64,000 nt of DNA, from assembly GCA_947503555.1 (NCBI GenBank), contig CANNEE010000001.1:547149-611148 (forward strand). Reading direction: 5' to 3'. Positions within the stretch are counted from its first letter, which is position 1, and each line of letters starts with the position of its first letter. The stretch comes from an uncultured Shewanella sp. (GTDB taxonomy: Bacteria; Pseudomonadota; Gammaproteobacteria; Enterobacterales; Shewanellaceae). A model generated the notes under the pieces. It was not told the origin of the DNA. It made no database searches and was given only the letters and a program-made list of their open reading frames with translations. Of the stretch, positions 58,144 to 64,000 are shown one piece after another. Both the position numbers and the translations under genes were made by a program.

Positions 58144-59316
58144 ATGATTAAGATATTAAAACGCCAAGCAATGCCGCTATTGCTTCTGACTTCCGTTTCT
58201 CTCTCCTCTCAAGCGGCCCCCGTTGTTATTCCAGATGCTCCAACCATTGCCGCTAAAGCTTATGTGCTAATGGATTACGACTCAGGGCGAGTGATTGCGC
58301 AGCATAATGCTTATGAAAGCCTAAACCCAGCTAGCCTAACCAAAATGATGACTAGCTATGTAATTGGCAATGAAGTTAAAGCAGGTAATATTTCATTATC
58401 AGATGAAGTCACTATTTCTGAAAACGCTTGGTCAAAAAATTTCCCTGACTCTTCAAAGATGTTTATTGAAGTAGGGAAAAAAGTCACAGTAGAAGATCTT
58501 AATCGTGGCATCATTATTCAATCGGGCAATGACGCCTGCGTTGCCATGGCTGAGCATATTGCTGGTACTGAGGCCACATTTGTCAACTTAATGAACTCTT
58601 GGGCGACTCAGCTTGGCATGAAAGATAGCCATTTTGAAAACTCCCATGGCTTAGATTCAGATCAACACAAAACCACAGCCTATGACATGGCATTGCTGGG
58701 AGCAGCGCTTATTCGAGACGTCCCGGAAGAGTATCGCATCTATAGAGAAAAGTCTTTTACTTACAACGGGATCAAACAATATAACCGCAATGGTCTACTT
58801 TGGGACTCCAGCTTAAATGTCGATGGCATAAAAACCGGTCATACCTCTGGTGCTGGATATAACCTTGTAGCATCTGCGACAAAAGATGGCATGCGTTTAA
58901 TTTCCGTGGTGATGGGCACTAAAAGTACTGCTGCCCGTAAAGCTGAAAGCAAAAAGCTACTCAGTTATGGCTTCCGATTCTTTGAGACTATTACTCCCTA
59001 TAAAGCCGGCGATAGCTTCGTGAATCAAAAAATCTGGTTTGGCGATAAAGAGACTGTTGACTTAGGTGTAGCAACGGATACACCAATTACCATTAGTCGC
59101 GGCCAAGCCAAGAGCCTAGAAGCAAATTTCGAGCTAACTAAAGAACTGAAAGCACCTATGGCGAAGGGTGAAACCGTAGGTAGACTCTATTTCCAAGTGA
59201 ACGGTAAAGATATCGCTGAGTTCCCGTTAGTGACTCTACAAGAAGTCAATGAAGGCAGCTGGTTCAGTAAACTACTTGATTACTTCAAGCAACTCTTCGA
59301 CGGCATCTTTAGCTAA
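58144..59316 (+). CDS. dacA: D-alanyl-D-alanine carboxypeptidase (PBP5/6)
   Basis: DacA trims the terminal D-alanine of peptidoglycan stem peptides. The 390-residue protein starts at ATG 58144 with a signal peptide (LKRQAMPLLLLTSVSLSSQA), has the active-site SxxK in NPASLTKMM, the SGN motif in QSGNDAC and KTG in DGIKTGHTSGAG, and a C-terminal beta domain. It ends in an amphipathic helix (WFSKLLDYFKQLFDGIFS) that anchors it to the inner membrane. ybeD follows, as in enterobacteria. Confidence 0.96.
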   Translation: MIKILKRQAMPLLLLTSVSLSSQAAPVVIPDAPTIAAKAYVLMDYDSGRVIAQHNAYESLNPASLTKMMTSYVIGNEVKAGNISLSDEVTISENAWSKNFPDSSKMFIEVGKKVTVEDLNRGIIIQSGNDACVAMAEHIAGTEATFVNLMNSWATQLGMKDSHFENSHGLDSDQHKTTAYDMALLGAALIRDVPEEYRIYREKSFTYNGIKQYNRNGLLWDSSLNVDGIKTGHTSGAGYNLVASATKDGMRLISVVMGTKSTAARKAESKKLLSYGFRFFETITPYKAGDSFVNQKIWFGDKETVDLGVATDTPITISRGQAKSLEANFELTKELKAPMAKGETVGRLYFQVNGKDIAEFPLVTLQEVNEGSWFSKLLDYFKQLFDGIFS

Positions 59317-59332
59317 CATATAGTGAAACACC

Positions 59333-59362
59333 AAAAAAGCTGCCTAATGGCAGCTTTTTTTG
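59333..59362 (+). terminator. Terminator of dacA
   Basis: AAAAAGCTGCC and GGCAGCTTTTT form the stem, followed by TTTGTCG. Confidence 0.9.
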
Positions 59363-59432
59363 TCGGCGATATTGTTTGAATTCGATATAATCGTCCCCAT
59401 ATCAGCAGCAATACAATTGATGAGTCCGAATA

Positions 59433-59699
59433 ATGTTAGATACAAAATTTGATGAACTAATGGAGTTTCCCTGTGCATTTCCTTTCAAGGTAGTGGGAGA
59501 CGCAAGAGATACACTCGCAGACGATGTTGTAAAAGTTGTCCAGCAACATGTTGCAGGAGATTATGCTCCGACCACTAAAGCTTCAAGTAAAGGTACCTAT
59601 CACTCAGTTACCATCAGAGTAACAGTGAACAGCAAAGAGCAAGTAGAGCAACTCTATGTTGAGCTTGCAAAAATTGCTGGAGTGAAGCGCGTACTATAA
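59433..59699 (+). CDS. ybeD: DUF493 family protein YbeD
   Basis: An 88-residue protein of the YbeD/DUF493 family, an ACT-like fold that may regulate lipoate synthesis; its place between dacA and lipB is conserved. The family pattern is present ([16 protein letters not shown] and [26 protein letters not shown]). It has its own space from both neighbours and is followed by a weak GC-rich inverted repeat near 59703-59730. Confidence 0.95.
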   Translation: MLDTKFDELMEFPCAFPFKVVGDARDTLADDVVKVVQQHVAGDYAPTTKASSKGTYHSVTIRVTVNSKEQVEQLYVELAKIAGVKRVL

Positions 59700-59849
59700 A
59701 GTAAAGGGGCCATATGACTTTAATAGCCCCTATCGTTTCAATAAGGCCGTAATACTCATATTGCGCCATCTCAAAATGTGATCTAGCTTACATTTTTATG
59801 CAATGCAGGTATAATGGCTAGCCTTAATACCTAAGGGGAGAAGTAGCCC

Positions 59850-60497
59850 TTGCAACAAGCACTACATATTAGACACTTGGGTCAACAAGATTACGAGTCA
59901 GTATGGCACGCTATGCAGACCTATACAGATAATCGTGACTCAAACAGTCAAGATGAATTGTGGATAGTGGAACATCCTCCTGTATTTACTCAAGGCCAAG
60001 CAGGCAAGAGTGAACATATCCTCAATCCAGGTGATATCCCAGTAATTCAAGTCGACCGAGGAGGCCAAGTTACCTACCATGGCCCAGGACAACTTGTTGC
60101 ATACCCACTTATCGATATTAAACGCTTGAAGATTGGCGTTAGGCAGCTGGTCACTAATATCGAACAAGCCATAGTATCCATGCTAAACCAATATGAAGTA
60201 GAGGCCTACCCAAAGCCCGATGCTCCAGGCGTCTATGTTAAAGAGAAGAAAGTCGCTTCTTTAGGCTTAAGGATACGAAAAGGCTGTTCTTTCCACGGAC
60301 TTGCACTCAATGTCGATATGGATATGACGCCATTTCTTAGAATCAACCCTTGCGGCTATGCAGGTTTAGAAATGGTGCAATGTAAGGAACTCGGTGGACC
60401 AGCCACTGTCGTTGAAGCAGGTGACAAACTAATAGACAGCTTTAGCCAAATCATGGGTTATAGCCAAGTCATTCACCACCAAGGGTTAGTAGATTAA
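59850..60497 (+). CDS. lipB: Octanoyl-[acyl-carrier-protein]:protein N-octanoyltransferase
   Basis: LipB moves octanoate from acyl carrier protein to lipoyl domains. The 215-residue protein has [20 protein letters not shown], the active-site Lys in [20 protein letters not shown], and the catalytic Cys in [14 protein letters not shown]. The start is TTG at 59850, nine bases after AAGGGGAG. lipA follows after one base. Confidence 0.96.
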   Translation: MQQALHIRHLGQQDYESVWHAMQTYTDNRDSNSQDELWIVEHPPVFTQGQAGKSEHILNPGDIPVIQVDRGGQVTYHGPGQLVAYPLIDIKRLKIGVRQLVTNIEQAIVSMLNQYEVEAYPKPDAPGVYVKEKKVASLGLRIRKGCSFHGLALNVDMDMTPFLRINPCGYAGLEMVQCKELGGPATVVEAGDKLIDSFSQIMGYSQVIHHQGLVD

Positions 60498-60498
60498 T

Positions 60499-61464
60499 AT
60501 GAGCAGACCAGAAAGATTACAGCCAGGTGTCAAGTTACGAGATGCCGATAAGGTTTCACGTATTCCAGTCAAAGTAGTACCTTCTGAGCGAGATACTATG
60601 CTACGTAAGCCTGATTGGTTAAGAGTAAAACTTCCCGCTTCCAACCAGCGTATTACCGACATCAAACAAGCGCTGCGGAAAAATGGCTTACACTCGGTCT
60701 GTGAAGAGGCATCTTGCCCTAACCTTGCAGAGTGTTTTAACCATGGTACAGCAACCTTCATGATCTTAGGTGCCATTTGCACTCGACGTTGCCCCTTTTG
60801 CGACGTTGCCCATGGACGTCCACTAAAGCCAGACGCTGAAGAGCCTAAGAAGCTAGCTCAAACCATCAAGGACATGAAACTCAAATACGTAGTCATCACC
60901 TCTGTAGACAGAGATGATCTCCGTGATGGCGGCGCTCAGCACTTCGCAGACTGTATTCGAGAGATCCGCGCCCTTAACCCCAATATTCAAATTGAAATAT
61001 TGGTGCCTGATTTTAGAGGCAGAATTGATGCTGCGCTAGATATTCTGGCCACTGAGCCACCCGATGTATTCAACCATAATCTTGAAACAGCGCCGACCCA
61101 TTACCGTAAAGCACGACCTGGCGCTAACTATCAATGGTCACTAGATCTGCTTAAGAAGTTTAAAGAGCGCCATCCTAATGTGCCAACTAAATCAGGCTTG
61201 ATGATGGGCTTAGGTGAAACCAATGAAGAGATTATGCAGGTGCTAAAAGATCTAAGAGCTCATAATGTGGAAATGCTCACCCTAGGTCAATATCTGCAAC
61301 CTTCGAAGTTCCACTTACCTGTTGAGCGTTATGTGCCACCTGCCGAGTTCGATCAGCTAAGGGACTTTGCAGAAGGCATAGGCTTCACCCATGCTGCTTG
61401 TGGCCCTATGGTACGCTCAAGTTATCATGCGGATCTGCAAGCCCAAGGTAAAGAGGTTAAGTAA
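60499..61464 (+). CDS. lipA: Lipoyl synthase
   Basis: LipA is the radical SAM enzyme that inserts two sulfurs into protein-bound octanoate to make lipoate. The 321-residue protein has the auxiliary cluster cysteines in [13 protein letters not shown] and the radical SAM CX3CX2C motif in [10 protein letters not shown]. It directly follows lipB by one base, so the two are co-transcribed. A terminator follows at 61482-61513. Confidence 0.97.
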   Translation: MSRPERLQPGVKLRDADKVSRIPVKVVPSERDTMLRKPDWLRVKLPASNQRITDIKQALRKNGLHSVCEEASCPNLAECFNHGTATFMILGAICTRRCPFCDVAHGRPLKPDAEEPKKLAQTIKDMKLKYVVITSVDRDDLRDGGAQHFADCIREIRALNPNIQIEILVPDFRGRIDAALDILATEPPDVFNHNLETAPTHYRKARPGANYQWSLDLLKKFKERHPNVPTKSGLMMGLGETNEEIMQVLKDLRAHNVEMLTLGQYLQPSKFHLPVERYVPPAEFDQLRDFAEGIGFTHAACGPMVRSSYHADLQAQGKEVK

Positions 61465-61481
61465 GCTATTTCTAGCCGAAT

Positions 61482-61513
61482 AAAAAAGAGCGCGTAGAGC
61501 GCTCTTTTTTATT
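61482..61513. terminator. Bidirectional terminator between lipA and rimI
   Basis: AAAAAAGAGCGC and GCGCTCTTTTTT form the stem, with strong A and T tracts, between the convergent genes. Confidence 0.92.
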
Positions 61514-61528
61514 GTCATATCCTTTTCA

Positions 61529-61975
61529 TCACCCTTTCAATTGCAAGCTCATCAACACAGCATCTTCAGAGCCTATACTCGTCTTATAGTACCCAGGGCG
61601 AACTCCAGTGCTATTAAAGCCTAAGCTTTGGTACAAGCCTATTGCTCTGTCTCCTGACGCCCTGACCTCCAACAGCATAACTTCAGCCCCATTGTCTGTG
61701 GCATAACTGATCAGATGCTCAAGTAGCTGTTTACCTAAACCTCTACCTTGAGCTTTCGGATGTAAACAGATATCAATTAACGTAACCTCTTCAAATAGCA
61801 AATGTAAGATACCGAAACCTAAAAGCGCATTGTCCTCTTCGATACCAAATACATGATACAAGCCACCAAAACAGCTCTGTATCAGCTTTTCACTCATTGG
61901 ATGACTATGAGCCTGCTTAGCTATTTCTGCCATCACTTTAGAGCGTTCAGGCTTTAGTACTTTAATCTTTATCAT
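61529..61975 (-). CDS. rimI: Ribosomal protein S18 N-acetyltransferase RimI
   Basis: A 148-residue GNAT acetyltransferase. The acetyl-CoA loop is HPKAQGRGLGKQLLEHLI, and LLEVRASGDRAIGLYQSLGF is the RimI-type segment before the product-binding end. RimI acetylates the N-terminal Ala of S18. It overlaps holD by 4 bp (ATGA), the same holD-rimI pairing found in E. coli. Confidence 0.93.
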   Translation of the reverse strand: MIKIKVLKPERSKVMAEIAKQAHSHPMSEKLIQSCFGGLYHVFGIEEDNALLGFGILHLLFEEVTLIDICLHPKAQGRGLGKQLLEHLISYATDNGAEVMLLEVRASGDRAIGLYQSLGFNSTGVRPGYYKTSIGSEDAVLMSLQLKG

Positions 61976-62313
61976 ATTGATCTAAGTCTGATAATTTGTG
62001 CCCATAAAGCTCGCTTGAGTTGAGGGTCATTTTCTAAAGCAATTATCGAAGGTGAAATAAGATTAGTAGCATCGTCATCATTACTATTCTTATCACTCAA
62101 CTGCCAAACTAACTGAGTACCCATAGGCTGCTCTGGGGAAAATTGACACTTGCTAGAATCAATGTCTAACAGTTTAAGCACACTCAAGACTAACGGGTGT
62201 TTACTCGGAGTTGCGTCTATCGGCGTTTGAATCCAAAAAGGTTTATCACTGGTTTGTTCACCTCTTTTTAACTGCCATGACTGTATCCCCATAGCTTCAA
62301 GATATTGCGACAT
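61972..62313 (-). CDS. holD: DNA polymerase III psi subunit-like protein
   Basis: A 113-residue protein that I assign to HolD from its place upstream of rimI and its N-terminal pattern (YLEAMGIQSWQLK, like LQQLGITQWSLRR in E. coli). Psi links the clamp loader to single-strand binding protein through chi. Sequence similarity in this family is low, so the call rests partly on synteny. The ATG at 62313 is chosen; a longer frame would run back into the tRNA gene. Confidence 0.75.
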   Translation of the reverse strand: MSQYLEAMGIQSWQLKRGEQTSDKPFWIQTPIDATPSKHPLVLSVLKLLDIDSSKCQFSPEQPMGTQLVWQLSDKNSNDDDATNLISPSIIALENDPQLKRALWAQIIRLRSI

Positions 62314-62394
62314 ATTAGAACCTAAAAAGCAGTAAACAGAATAATCAAAAGAATAACGATTTACTGATAAGATTTCAGCAACAATTAGATAGCA

Positions 62395-62422
62395 AAAAGC
62401 CTGCACTAATGTGCAGGCTTTT
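62395..62422 (-). terminator. Terminator of tRNA-Trp
   Basis: AAAAGCCTGCAC and GTGCAGGCTTTT form a perfect 12-bp stem with a TAAT loop, 8 bp past the tRNA 3' end on the minus strand. Confidence 0.9.
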
Positions 62423-62429
62423 CTGAATT

Positions 62430-62506
62430 TGGCAGGGGTGGCAGGACTCGAACCCGCAACCATCGGTTTTGGAGACCGCTGTTCTACCAGTTGGAACTAC
62501 ACCCCT
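62430..62506 (-). tRNA. tRNA-Trp (anticodon CCA)
   Basis: On the minus strand a full cloverleaf is present: acceptor AGGGGTG paired with CACCCCT, D-arm, anticodon stem-loop with CTCCAAAA (anticodon CCA), T-arm with GGTTCGAGTCC, discriminator G and an encoded CCA end. It closely resembles E. coli tRNA-Trp. A promoter lies just upstream and a terminator just downstream, so it is its own unit. Confidence 0.97.
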
Positions 62507-62519
62507 GTTGACGTGGGGC

Positions 62520-62548
62520 ATTATGCTAAAAGCACTGCCAAAGGTAAA
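62520..62548 (-). promoter_or_regulatory. Promoter of tRNA-Trp with GC-rich discriminator
   Basis: On the minus strand TTTACC (62543-62548) and CATAAT (62520-62525) are separated by 17 bp, followed by GCCCC. A GC-rich discriminator after the -10 is the hallmark of stringently controlled stable-RNA promoters. Confidence 0.65.
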
Positions 62549-63113
62549 GCACTTTTTAGCGTAAATTAACTAAGTGTGGTCTTTTTAGACACATCAACGC
62601 ATTTAAGCTGAAAAAGCCCGCTGCAAGCCATAGCTTATTGTATTTTCTTTGTGAGCTTTCCTTGTCTCGACTTCACATACGCAAACTTTAATACTCCACA
62701 ACCCCTTGTTAATCTAGATTTGCGATCTACTTTCCCCACAACAGATAGTATGGTCACCATTTTGGATATACCCAGAAACATTGCAAAGCAATTCCAATCA
62801 GTTCTCTCCTTGTGGGTAGAGAACAAATAACCTAAAAGTGGCCTTTCCTTCGACACGATAGATTAGCCCTCGCTGCGATTCCAGCGATTCCTATTAGCAT
62901 TTTTGAAATAGCTAGCTCCATCGATTAGTAAAACCTGTTACAAACCACAAGTCATGCATGACATCATGTATAGCCAGCTACTAATGAAGGAGTAGCGCCC
63001 TAAAAATGGAAAAAAGCCACCAGGCCAATCTTATACAAGAGTGTCCTGTCACTAATTCGTTTTGCTGTAGACACAAGACAATACGACATAGCAGCGGACA
63101 ATCTTAATTTTCA

Positions 63114-63140
63114 ATCTTCACTTATTTAAAAAGTGAAGAT
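63114..63140. repeat. Hairpin repeat copy A
   Basis: ATCTTCACTT / AAGTGAAGAT, perfect 10-bp arms with a 7-nt loop. On the minus strand the surrounding 45 bases resemble those of copy B. Confidence 0.6.
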
Positions 63141-63424
63141 AAAAGTGACATCAGGAGGTATTCGATTCAAACAGCGAATGAATGGAACGTGTTGATGCAA
63201 GAATAACTTTCTACTAAAGCTGAACACTGACCATGAATGTATTCAAAACCAGAAACCGATGGAGACTGTTATGGCCAAGAATGGCAGAAGTGTCGAGTAT
63301 ACTAGAGCTTTCCTCTACAGCTATAGGAAGTGGGCGTTCGATGTCTACATAAATAGATAAGCCACCAAGTATAAATACAGGCTCATTTGAGATATTGAGC
63401 TAAAAGATTTTACTCGGTCCCAAA

Positions 63425-63460
63425 TGCAAAAAAGCCCGCTACATAGTAGCGGGCTTTCTT
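63425..63460 (-). terminator. Terminator downstream of the rRNA operon
   Basis: AAAGCCCGCTAC and GTAGCGGGCTTT (63431-63457) form a perfect 12-bp stem; on the minus strand it is followed by a T-run. It is a second terminator about 235 bp past 5S. Confidence 0.85.
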
Positions 63461-63472
63461 AACTGTTTTATC

Positions 63473-63493
63473 TTCACTTTTCAAAAAAGTGAA
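63473..63493. repeat. Hairpin repeat copy B
   Basis: TTCACTTTT / AAAAGTGAA with a 3-nt loop. Shares TCTTCACTT...AAAGTGAA and the nearby AAAGTG with copy A, 355 bp away. Confidence 0.6.
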
Positions 63494-63651
63494 AACCAAA
63501 GTGGCTCCTGTCATGGCCGGTTACGCTAAAGCTCCACGCTCATAAGCACATCGCAAATGCGATATTCGCCCTACTCCCCATGGGTATTGAGCCTCACAGC
63601 GTTCGGGCTTTTTGTTTCCCCATGCTCAAGCGTCATTTCAAAACCCATAAA

Positions 63652-63690
63652 ACAAAAATCCCCAACACATAGTGCTGGGGATTTTTGTTT
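63652..63690 (-). terminator. Terminator after 5S rRNA
   Basis: AAAAATCCCCA and TGGGGATTTTT (63654-63686) form an 11-bp stem 10 bp past the 5S 3' end on the minus strand. Confidence 0.9.
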
Positions 63691-63695
63691 ATTAG

Positions 63696-63815
63696 GCGCC
63701 TGGAAATGACCTACTCTCACATGGGGAGACCCCACACTACCATCGGCGATACTGCGTTTCACTTCTGAGTTCGAAATGGGATCAGGTGGGACCACAGCTC
63801 TATGGTTTCCAGACA
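63696..63815 (-). rRNA. rrf: 5S ribosomal RNA
   Basis: The minus strand reads as a complete 120-nt 5S rRNA: it starts TGTCTGG, contains the nearly invariant CCGAACTCAGAAGTGAAAC-like segment (here TTCGAACTCAGAAGTGAAAC) and GATGGTAGTGTGGGG, and ends CCAGGCGC, which pairs with the 5' end. It lies about 130 bp downstream of the 23S end, as in standard rRNA operons. Confidence 0.97.
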
Positions 63816-63946
63816 AATTCGGTTATCTACCATCTAACCTTAGTTAGGCAGTAAATAATAATTCGGAAAGCTGTTTCTCTTGAGTATTACTTCAATTAAG
63901 CGCTTATATTCTTACTAAGGTTCCAGTAAAACCCATCTGGGTTGTA

Positions 63947-64000
63947 TGGTTAAGCCTCACGAGTCATTAGTACAGGTTAGCTCAACGCCTCACAACGCTT
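63947..64000 (-). rRNA. rrl: 23S ribosomal RNA, 3' end (cut by window edge)
   Basis: The minus strand reads GTTGAGCTAACCTGTACTAA then TGACTCGTGAGGCTTAACC, the conserved 3' terminus of 23S rRNA (compare E. coli GAGCTAACCGGTACTAATGA). Only about 54 nt are in the window. The exact 3' base is estimated to within a few positions. Confidence 0.93.

Larger units (their letters stand above)
62549..63651. other. Non-coding region between rRNA operon and tRNA-Trp
   Basis: About 1.1 kb without a gene I can support. It holds two related hairpin repeats (63114-63140 and 63473-63493), a strong terminator (63425-63460) with no gene directly upstream, and a degenerate half-copy of that terminator near 62610-62627. 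A GTG-started frame at 62635-62856 (73 codons, minus) has no ribosome-binding site and no family I know. The region looks like decayed sequence at the end of an rRNA operon. Confidence 0.55.

Noticed and set aside
62314-62463. N-terminal extension of holD
   Set aside because: The longer frame runs through the tRNA-Trp terminator and into the 3' end of the tRNA gene.
62635-62856. 73-codon frame on the minus strand near tRNA-Trp
   Set aside because: The start is GTG without a ribosome-binding site, I recognise no family, and the surrounding region looks decayed. Kept only as a note in the spacer entry.
63571-63816. 81-codon open frame on the minus strand
   Set aside because: It lies over the 5S rRNA gene and its terminator; the translation is an artefact of rRNA sequence.

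Overview
The window looks like chromosomal DNA of a marine Shewanella. The grounds are a torECAD-type TMAO respiration locus with a TorF-family porin, the gene order phoH-ybeY-corC-lnt / leuS-lptE-holA-nadD-rsfS-rlmH-mrdA-rodA-mltB-rlpA / dacA-ybeD-lipB-lipA, and several small families (DUF3144, DUF4447, DUF3069, DUF2913, DUF2960) that I know mainly from Shewanella and Vibrio relatives. The species cannot be fixed from the sequence alone. I see no prophage, insertion sequence or CRISPR array.

Layout. 0-2.7 kb: rpmA-rplU (minus), ispB (plus) and ung (minus). 2.8-10.3 kb: single genes, including an orphan type IV pilin-like protein, a secreted RelA/SpoT-fold protein followed by an SMI1/KNR4 (SUKH) protein, a DUF4447 protein, a GST, yehS and malic enzyme maeA. 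10.4-20.3 kb: TMAO region with a chemoreceptor and a betaine-type binding protein, the porin torF, the regulator torR, and torE-torC-torA-torD on the minus strand behind a TTCATA-N4-TTCATA tor box. 20.4-26.6 kb: pepP-type aminopeptidase, a REC-EAL protein, an RhlE-type helicase, a peroxiredoxin-like protein and a DUF2913 protein. 26.6-34.6 kb: a divergent catabolic cluster. Its minus arm is a YheO/DauR-like regulator, ridA and diaminopropionate ammonia-lyase; its plus arm is an M24 metallohydrolase, a BCCT transporter, an M20 amidohydrolase and a porin. 34.7-38.8 kb: orphan binding protein, secreted S8 protease, DUF2960 and RDD proteins. 38.9-62.3 kb: envelope and housekeeping core (phoH to lnt, a second chemoreceptor, ybeL, leuS to rlpA, a PEGA coiled-coil protein, dacA to lipA, rimI and holD). 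62.4-64 kb: tRNA-Trp and the 3' end of an rRNA operon (5S and the end of 23S), both on the minus strand, separated by about 1.2 kb of non-coding DNA with terminators and degenerate hairpin repeats.

How the genes fit together. The tor genes form an anaerobic TMAO respiratory chain: pentaheme TorC, small membrane TorE, periplasmic molybdoenzyme TorA and its chaperone TorD. A binding protein and chemoreceptor lie next to them and could link sensing of a methylated amine to swimming. The 26-34 kb cluster could take up and break down a zwitterionic amino compound to 2,3-diaminopropionate and then pyruvate, with RidA removing the reactive 2-aminoacrylate. The mrdA-rodA-mltB-rlpA-dacA genes build and remodel the lateral wall, and lipB-lipA make protein-bound lipoate.

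The observations most worth following are the secreted RelA/SpoT-fold protein beside a SUKH-family protein (possible toxin and immunity protein), the diaminopropionate-linked cluster with two matching palindromes 73 bp apart in its divergent promoter region, and the chemoreceptor and binding-protein pair at the tor locus.
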